Shown here: positions 56,469 to 64,000 of the stretch, one piece after another | Layout of the letters: every line of letters starts with the position of its first letter | Position numbering within the stretch: the stretch's first letter is position 1 | NCBI RefSeq assembly: GCF_004210375.1 | Contig: NC_134834.1 | Coordinates: forward strand, 151,189,009 to 151,253,008 | Length of the DNA: 64,000 nucleotides | Direction of reading: 5' to 3' | Source of the DNA: Tachypleus tridentatus | Taxonomy: Eukaryota; Arthropoda; Merostomata; Xiphosura; Limulidae | Program-made: the position numbers and the translations under genes | Notes under the pieces: generated by a model | The model's database searches: none | What the model was told of the DNA's origin: nothing | What the model saw: the letters and a program-made list of their open reading frames with translations, nothing else

Positions 56469-57857
56469 CCACATAAATGCAAGCGCAATGACGTATCTAC
56501 GAAGCCTGGTATTCATCTCGTAAGACACAAAAACAAATATCCATACGAACGTCACATTATTAATTCAGTGAAAACAAAACACTCTATTGTATCACAGCTA
56601 AAATTTTCTATATTCTATAAAGTGGTCAAACGTGAACTTATCAAAGATGGGTTAATAAACTCTTTGATTTACATTTTGTTGACTTCGTTTCCAATAGGTC
56701 CACCTGGTAGTAAAGTAGGTCATATAATTTGACGCACAAGATGAGTGCTGACTGAAATGATGTGACATTTTTTTGTACTGTTACTTCCATCAGTGTTTTC
56801 ATAAAATGTTTTAAAGAAAAGTATTAACGAAAATTCCAAGTAAATTTGACCGAATATTTTCAGTATCATATACATACAACATTGCATTATTTATGAAACA
56901 GTTGGAAAGTCGTATTTTATAAACAAGGCGTGAAAAAATATTTATACGTGTAATTCAATTTTTTCGTAAGACGATTGATTGAGAAAAATATTTTGTGACT
57001 CACATGCATTACAATAAACGTTAGGGTAATAAATTATTTCCAACACAAACGTATGTCGACTGTAGCGTTATCTAGTGACAACTATTACACTTTTGTGTCA
57101 TCATATTTTCGGAACACTTAATTGTACGAAAATTTCCTAATTGTTATTACAGTTGCAGTGTCTGGCTTTAAATAAACAAACATGTACTTTACTGCTTTTA
57201 AATATTGTATGTATAAAACGACTGTAAACAAGAAAATTATCCAATTAAACGTCAAACTGAATAAACTTAACCTCGTTTTAAATACGCTCATTTGGATTTA
57301 AAATAGTGTATATGAAAGTATTAAGATTAGAAAAATATGAACATATAAAAATCCGAAGTTATAATTATAAATAACAGTAATTTCCATGAGATGGCGCCTA
57401 ATACATTGGTAGCTTTCATTTCAGCAATTACGTTAGATTTATTATAATAATTAAAAGTACCAATATGTTACATTACTCGTAAGATGTCGCTTTAACCTCA
57501 ACGTTGGAATATTCGAAAGTTAAATTAATCTCAAAAGTAAAATAATAAATCTATAAGTATAGATAACAAATCTAGTAAACGATAATCTAGGTCAAAAGTT
57601 TAACTTCAAGTGTTAAAATAAATAATTAGTTGAGAAATACTGCTATAAAATATTTACAGAAGTTTTTATAAAAAACTATGTTTGTGATGTCAATCTAGGT
57701 TACGGACTTTATCCGTAACAAAGGGTAGAATATTTATTATCAGGTTTAGGATTGATCTTTTGTTCGTTTACACATACAAAAAAGTTATTTATAAGTGGGT
57801 TTGATAAAAATCTTTATATGAATAATTAACAAATAACGAGGAATGCAGTTATAATCA
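56469..57857. other. intergenic, non-coding
   Basis: AT-rich. Only CTCF-like strings near 57066-57079 (minus) and 57388-57399 (plus) were noted. Confidence 0.45.
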
Positions 57858-58128
57858 GCCCGGCATGACGAGGTGGTTAAGGCACTCGACTCGTAATCTG
57901 AGGCTCGTAGGTTCGAATACCTGTCACGCCGAACTTGCTCGCTCTTTCAACCGTGGAGGCGTCATAATGTGACGGTCAATTCCACTATTTATTGGTAAAA
58001 GAGTAGCCCAAGAGTTGGCGGTGGGTGGTCATGACTAGCTGCCCTCTCTCTAGTCTTACACTGCCAAATTAGGGACGTTAGCGCAGATAACCCTCGTGCA
58101 GCTTCTCGTGAAATTCAAAACAAACCAA
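57858..58128 (+). mobile_element. tRNA-derived SINE, family 1 (full length)
   Basis: 'gcccggcatgacgaggtggt' A-box head, arm 'ctcgactcgtaatctgaggc' with a CGT anticodon-like loop (tRNA-Thr-like), B box 'aggttcgaatacc', body, 'gcgcagataaccctcg' tail and caaacca end. Confidence 0.93.
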
Positions 58129-58670
58129 TGTTTATGATTTATTTTTGTCATGCTCACCACGAAAAAAAAGCGAAAAAAAAAAAAGCGGCTGTCTCGACGA
58201 AGTACGGCCTTGTGGAAATTAAAATCAGCATCAACAGTATATTTCCTGACGCGAGATGGTTACACTTTAGACCGTAAGATGGCGAAAACATCTCGTGAAA
58301 GCTTCAATTGCTAAATGCTGTTAAATAAATACTCGAACTACATGTGTAAGAAGTCAGACGGTTGATTGCCACATTTTACGTTATTTCATTAATGTTAGAA
58401 CTATGTTTTCAGAAACAGTATTGTTTTCCATGTTTACGGTTTCGATTTTCAACCAACTTCTGAATACGTGTGCGAGATACCCAATCTGTACTGAAGGGTG
58501 TTCAAGAAGTCTACTCCAATGAGGAAAATAGACATTATATTATTAATTAAAGTCAAACAAACACATTTCTAACGCCATTTGAACCAATAATTCATATATG
58601 TGTGGCTGTCAATGGCATGTAATTTGAATAACAAACAAATTAGGAATACATTGTGTATTTTTCCCTACGG
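58129..58670. other. intergenic, non-coding
   Basis: Nothing seen except an A-rich run near 58162-58192. Confidence 0.4.
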
Positions 58671-58905
58671 GTCCGGCAAAGCCAGTTGGTTAGGGCTCTG
58701 AACTCGTAATCTGAAGGTCGTAGGTTCAAATTTCTGTAACACCAAAATGCTCTCCCTTTCAGCCGTGAGGGCGGTATAATGTGACGGTTAATCCCACTTA
58801 TCGTTGGTTAAAGAGTAGCCCAAGAGTTGGTGGAAGGTGGTGATAACTAGTTGTCTTCCCTCTAGTCTTATATTGCTAAATTAGGGACGGCTAACGCGAT
58901 AGCTG
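58671..58905 (+). mobile_element. tRNA-derived SINE, family 1 (3' end lost)
   Basis: Head 'gtccggcaaagccagttggt', arm 'actcgtaatctgaaggtc' and body are present to 'ttagggacggctaacgcgat'. The terminal hairpin is truncated. Confidence 0.88.
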
Positions 58906-59875
58906 GAGTTTACCTTCTTAATAAAGCCTCACAATTTGATTTAGATAATAAAACTAGTTTCAACAGATGAATAATTTGGCCAGTAGTAACACTGCTTTCT
59001 GTTATCGCTGCTCAAATGGTGTTAAAAATACAAATTAAATCGCTTTACTGAATACCCTAACTGACTGTCATATTTCACACACACCGACATCTAATTGTTA
59101 TGGAATTAAGATTTAACTTCTTTTTCTTTTGTTCTTTTGTAACACTAAATCACGTTTTAAGTTCAACCCATATGTTCGGTTAGGGATAATTCTTGCTTAT
59201 ATAACAATGGTGACACGAAAGTGTTTTTAACGATCCATGCAATGCTGGTACGTTTGTCGATAAATCACAGCTCTCTCTGGGCAACATCTAACCGTAATCA
59301 TTGTTTTAAACGAACATTGTTGTTTACACACGTGACCAAACCTATCTGCTAATAACAGTAGTAGTAGTAACAGTCAGCCACTTCTGACGATGGCTCAACA
59401 AATAATGAGTGACCATTTTAGTTCGGGAAAACGATACACACGCCATCTATAAAATCATTGAGAAGATAAAAATTATTAACCGATTTCCGGCTTAAATCGA
59501 CGAACTTTCGAAAAATTGTCTTTACAAAACTTTAAATCGTTACTCCTTCAAAATATAATCCATATTCAAGCGTCGAGGTTTCAATTTCCACCAGAAACGT
59601 TTTATTATTATTTAAACAGTTCCTTGTTGGCGTGCATGGTCAATTTCGATAATCAATCTGTTTTTGCTTAACGTCTTAAATTAGCTAAACATTCTGACAA
59701 TTTAAACAGAAATAACACGAATATGATAATAATTACTAATAAATAGTGTCAAAAATACGTAGAGTTCTAGTGTTACTATTCTAACAATACTGAATACCTA
59801 AACACATGTCAAATAATTTGTTTGTGAGATACATTTTTTCTAAAAGTTCTATTAAACCTAAATACCATCACAAAA
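58906..59875. other. intergenic, non-coding
   Basis: No supported feature. Confidence 0.4.
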
Positions 59876-59945
59876 ATGTTGATACTGTAATTACAATATT
59901 GTTGATACTGTAATCACAATAATGCTGATACTGTAATTATTACAT
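59876..59945. repeat. 22-bp tandem repeat, three copies
   Basis: 'gttgatactgtaattacaat' and two variants in a row. Confidence 0.8.
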
Positions 59946-60084
59946 TTCAAATGTTATTTTAATTGGTCACGTGTTTTCCATTCGTTACTATGTGACAGTG
60001 TGACCCTTGTTAGTTGAAAGATTGGATTTAAATAAAATGGATTTTAGCTGGAGTTGGATTAAATGTTTTTTTGTAAATATTATT

Positions 60085-60170
60085 TCATTTCTTCAGTCTG
60101 ACAGTGCATTTTATTAATTAGGTTTCATTTCTCCAGTCTGCCAGTACAGTTTATCAATTAGGTTTAATTT
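60085..60170. repeat. two-copy repeat, about 45 bp
   Basis: 'atttcttcagtctgacagtg' and 'atttctccagtctgccagta', each followed by 'ttaattaggtt' or 'tcaattaggtt'. Confidence 0.65.
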
Positions 60171-60189
60171 CTTTCATTTTTGTTTAATC

Positions 60190-60418
60190 ACTTGTTAAGT
60201 TATTAGATATGGAGGATTGAAATTTAACAATTACCATGACAAGTGATCAAGTTAAGTTATTAGACAAGGAGGACTGAGATTATAACAGTTACCATGACAA
60301 GTGACCAAGTTATTAGACATGGAGGACTGAGATTATAACAGTTATCATGACAAGTGACCAAGTTAAGTTATTAGACATGGAGGACTGAGATTATAGTAGT
60401 TACCATTACAAGTTATCA
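60190..60418. repeat. 48-58-bp tandem repeat, four copies
   Basis: Units built on 'aagttattagacatggagga' plus 'ctgagattataacagttacc' plus 'atgacaagtgaccaagtt'. One unit lacks 10 bp. Confidence 0.9.
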
Positions 60419-61726
60419 ATTAATTTGTCCCATAACTTTAAATATTTTTATTGGGGGCACATTGCGTGTAAGTATCCCGCAAGAAGTCCTGGAAGTATGA
60501 TTATATTACTTATTGTCATAAGTTGGTGAACATTGTGTTTTAGTTTGACAAAACGTTTCAACAATTAAACAGGTTCGGAACCGAGTTATTAAATTTACGG
60601 CCTCAATTTGCACCTATTTTTGAACTATAATATTCTAGGTTATTGCTGTCTGACACTTTTAATTGTTATTAACACAATTTTCGTTATTATTTTGTAAAGT
60701 TGCCGACTTTTAATTAAATACTCCACTTCTGCTGGGGGCGAGTTTTCCAGTTTAACTAACCCTAAAGTATATATAAGGTAGAAAAAAAAAAAGACAACAG
60801 TGGGAGGCATGAGACGATATTCAACTAAAAAGGGGTGCGTGGACGTCTCGTGTTGTTTTACGTTGTCAGTCACGTTCTAACACAGGTTGCGCGTGATTTA
60901 AAGGTTAGGGAGTGTTTGCCGAAAACGCTCGTTTTGTTAAAAACAGTTTAAGATTGACCACTTCTCAGCCTAGTGGAAATTCTGGTGTGAATAAAAATTA
61001 GTTTTAAAAAATTGAACTGATAAGAAAAATCATAAGATTGAAAATTGATTTCATCGCCCTCTGTGGGCAGGTGTTAGGAAAAAGATTAAGGTTGAAGAGT
61101 CATACTGGAAAGAAAGACTTAGTTGATGTTGGTGTTTTAATCGTAAAATGTAATGGAACGGAACTTCCCAAGAAGAAAGTGTTTCAAAAGGTGGCCCAAA
61201 CAATAACTGTTTGTTAGGGTTAATTCATCAACGTAAACTGATTAGAATGAGTTGGATTTAGTTGTAATCGTGAAAAAAATGTTTTGAGTTAAACATAAAT
61301 TAAACCCATGAAACTATCTTTATAATTTTAAACATTTCTGTAGAAAGTTGGTTGCGGAATTTTAAACGAAAATACACGTCGAGCAGTCCTTCAGTTTTGA
61401 TGACGTAACAATAAACTGATATTGTTAATATTGTTTTCATCACCTTCTGGGTGTTAAAATTAAGTCTACTTTTAAAACTTGAAGCTTTATTTGTCTCCCT
61501 TCGAATCGTTGTTAGCGCTACCTGTTGGTGTTTTGTCTAACTTATGCAACTCGAAGAGGCGTGTCAATAAAACAGTGACTTTAGGTGTGTTTTACGTTAA
61601 TAGGTTAGCGTTATTCACGTTGTTGTGTGTGTAGTTTTGTAGGCCTTTATATAATGTTTAAACCGTTGCGTTTCTGATTTTACCTAAGACTCTTGTTATT
61701 TGTTGGAAGCTTAAACTACGTTTCCT
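60419..61726. other. intergenic, non-coding
   Basis: No coding homology was recognised. The minus-strand 77-codon frame at 60640-60873 has one hydrophobic stretch but no known family. Confidence 0.4.
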
Positions 61727-61845
61727 GGTTGCTCAGCTCTAAGCTTGGGGTCTTATAATGATACAATCCATGGTTCAATACCTTCCGGTATACACAGTGC
61801 AGATGTTCCATTATTTATCTTTGCACATAACAAGAACAAAAACTA
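61727..61845 (+). mobile_element. tRNA-derived SINE, family 2 (degenerate)
   Basis: 'ggttgctcagctctaagctt' head, 'tggttcaataccttccggta' B-box region, and terminal stem GTGCA (61797-61801) / TGCAC (61822-61826), followed by 'ataacaagaacaaaaac'. Confidence 0.65.
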
Positions 61846-62124
61846 GAAATATATTTTGGTACAATTTTATATCACAACAGAATTTATCGTAAAATCATTC
61901 TTTGAGATATCTGTGTTCAGCGTTGAGCCGTTTTTAACTAAACTGTTATCTAAGAAATCTGTGTGCCTACTTATAGTGACAAAGTTCTGAGTCAATATCA
62001 TAAAATCTGGTGTGTACTCTCAGCTTCTCTCCCCCCTCTCATTCTCACAGGTAGTGAGTACTTGGATCTGACCCACCCAACGTCACTCTCATGAGCACTC
62101 CTGTCTTCACCATACGTTGATTCA

Positions 62125-62245
62125 TTTGTTTGTTTTAGAGAACAGCTTCTTTAAACTATTTACTGTGTACACCGTGGGGAATCAAACTCCGGATTTTAGC
62201 GTAAACTTACCGGACAAATCCTCGTTGAACAGGTGCTTTAGCTGG
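62125..62245 (-). mobile_element. family 2 SINE (degenerate)
   Basis: Minus-strand order: 'catttgtttgttttagag' tail, then 'gtggggaatcaaactccgga' (B-box complement) and a degraded head. Confidence 0.5.
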
Positions 62246-62283
62246 TAACAAATAGAAGGCAGGATATGTTTCTTTATTACACA

Positions 62284-62470
62284 GTTACATAAGTTCTATC
62301 TGCGCTAGCTTCACCCAGTTTTGCGTTGGTAAACCAGAACGAAGACCCCTGCCAACAGTAACCCCCGACAGTTTATAGACTACACTTGTTTGACCAAATC
62401 ATATAATTTAGCCGTCACTTTTCACACTAACATTTCGCGAAACACGAACCCTCGGGTTTAAGTTCACAGC
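62284..62470 (-). mobile_element. family 1 SINE (degenerate)
   Basis: 'ttctatctgcgctagcttca', 'gttggtaaaccagaacg', 'ccgtcacttttcacactaac' and 'cgaacc' keep the family 1 order on the minus strand. Confidence 0.4.
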
Positions 62471-63295
62471 ATGGTTCAGGTGCTAACAATTTTCCAAGTT
62501 CTAAGTATTGTGTATTTATAACTTGTTTACGTTTTAATATTGCTAACATGACCTTCGTTTGTTCGTGTATTTTTGATTGATTAGATTGCATCTTTCAATA
62601 TGGAGATTATAACAGTATTGATCTAAGAAAGCCATCTAGCGGCGAGATAAACAATAAAACACGAAATGTAAAATCATATTAATATTATTAAAGATATTTA
62701 AATACGACCTTGAGGTTTGAAAATAATGAGGAGGGAAGGAAGGGGGAATATGTACTCGAAAAATGTCCAATAGGTGGCGCTTAGCCTTGTGTTCCAAAGT
62801 ATCGTGTAACTTGTCTAAGGAACTGATAATAATGAATGATTAAAGGAAAACAATTTAAACGAAAGTCAGTAGATGGTGGAAAATAATCAAGTGAGGAAAG
62901 AAAACGAGGTAACCAAAGAAAAAACAAACAAACCCTGACCTACCATACTGGCCCTACCTAGAAAACAATGGATGTGATAATCAGAAGAGCAGGTCCGGTT
63001 ATGATAATCAGTTGTTAAATAATATTAACTTATTGTGATTTATAATGTATTAAATATGTCATTATTGTATTCTTTTTGTAACAATAGCCACGTAACGTCA
63101 CGTTTTAATCAGCTTCCTTGTGAAAAAAAGTCGAATTTTTGCACGACTATGTATACCACTGAATATTAAGTGAAGTAGGTGAAAGGTGAGTAGGTCACGT
63201 CGAAATAGACTTATTTTATAACGCTACATTTGAAGACAATGATTTATCAAACATTACGTCATATCTATCAGTCAACATCATTTTTGTATTTGTCA
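62471..63295. other. intergenic, non-coding
   Basis: No gene. Two CTCF-like strings 126 bp apart are described under findings. Confidence 0.4.
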
Positions 63296-63299
63296 AACA

Positions 63300-63450
63300 A
63301 AGCCACATAAAGATCCGCGCTTTACCACTAATCAACAACACCAACCGCCGATTCTCGGACTACTTTTACCAAATAGTACAATATTTATAACGCACCCATG
63401 ACCTAAAACTTCAAGGCGCATTTTTGCAGCAATGGAGGGCGAACAATGAA
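63300..63450 (-). mobile_element. family 1 SINE (degenerate)
   Basis: 'aagatccgcgctttaccact', 'caacaccaaccgccgattct', 'cggactacttttaccaaata' and 'ataacgcacccatgacc' follow the family order on the minus strand. Confidence 0.55.
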
Positions 63451-63680
63451 TGTTAAACCTTGACCACGCCCTTTGACACTTGTTACTCACTTTTTAATTA
63501 TTTATCCATCCGTCCTCCTTTGACGAGTTAATCTACCATTCAAACAATAACTTGACTGATTCACCAATAATCTAATCGCTGCTTATCAATCGAACGATGT
63601 AAGCGTCTTCTCTACTTGTTCGGGCTTTGTTTACGTCACTCAATAAAATACCAAAGTTTATACTAAAGAGTTCACTTACT

Positions 63681-63787
63681 GTTTGTTTGTTATTATGCTC
63701 AAAGCTACACCAAGGCCTATCTGTGTTTTACCCACTACGGTTCTAGCAGTATAAGTCTGGTGATATACCACTGTGCCACTGGGGGGC
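63681..63787 (-). mobile_element. tRNA-derived SINE, family 2 (well preserved)
   Basis: It begins 'gtttgtttgttattatgctc' then 'aaagctacaccaaggcctat' (3' module) and ends with the head 'atataccactgtgccact', 'gggggg'. Confidence 0.75.
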
Positions 63788-64000
63788 GTTTCGATTACTT
63801 CTTTATCCAAAATTACGCCATTTTTATGTCACGAGTAAACAAGACATTTAGGTCTTCAATACATAGCATCGAGTAATTATGTATTTATTATAAAAAACAC
63901 ATGGTAATTCGACACTATGTCTCTCCCTTTATTTCTTTAATATGACAATAAAACTCTTTAACACTGAAATACAAACTGTTTTTATGGTCAAGCCTGCAGT

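Noticed and set aside
57858-57932. tRNA gene candidates (also at 56213, 58671, and minus strand at 39990-40061)
   Set aside because: A and B boxes are present, but the arms are mismatched and each is the head of a 250-280-bp SINE with a common body and tail.

Overview
The window is nuclear DNA of an invertebrate animal: AT-rich, with spliced genes, long introns, many retroposons and many minisatellites. I think it is a horseshoe crab-like chelicerate (moderate confidence). The main clue is a tRNA-derived SINE carrying a conserved block about 'accacccaccgccaactc', which I remember from horseshoe crab genes. I could not run a search to confirm this.

Two host genes are supported, both on the + strand. 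The first, about 12.9-33.9 kb, is a synaptobrevin/VAMP (vesicle R-SNARE). Its first exon or exons are missing or unrecognised; five coding exons are visible, and there may be an alternative last exon at 37.4 kb. The second, 47.5-55.8 kb, is an EFHD2/swiprosin-1-like protein with two EF-hands and a C-terminal coiled coil. All four of its coding exons are present, but one exon junction has a one-base phase problem.

Nearly everything else is repeats. At 1.8-3.5 kb lie two CR1-type LINE fragments in opposite orientations. At 3.9-9.9 kb is a near full-length but broken I-like LINE (gag with zinc knuckles, endonuclease, RT, RNase H). At 11.1 kb is the end of an IS630/Tc1/mariner-type transposase, followed by a 1.5 kb 34-bp minisatellite that runs into the synaptobrevin splice acceptor. 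A decayed, intron-bearing hAT transposase (13.9-16.3 kb) lies antisense in one synaptobrevin intron. The last long intron holds a DIRS-like tyrosine-recombinase retroelement remnant (about 23.0-33.1 kb), into which a second I-like LINE (25.5-31.4 kb) inserted. A broken member of an unnamed repeated gene family is at 38.4-39.7 kb, a small TTAA-flanked MITE at 36.1 kb, and an internally deleted Tc1 element at 42.2-43.4 kb. Between 41.7 and 50 kb there are seven different minisatellite arrays. Two SINE families are scattered throughout and are densest after 49 kb.

The most interesting signals are in the retroposons. The I-like LINE carries a repeated 3'UTR hairpin whose stem shows compensatory base changes between copies. 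The LINE and both SINE families end in the same short hairpin with a GCGCA-type stem, which suggests the SINEs are mobilised by this LINE. I found no operon, CRISPR array or other prokaryotic-type system.
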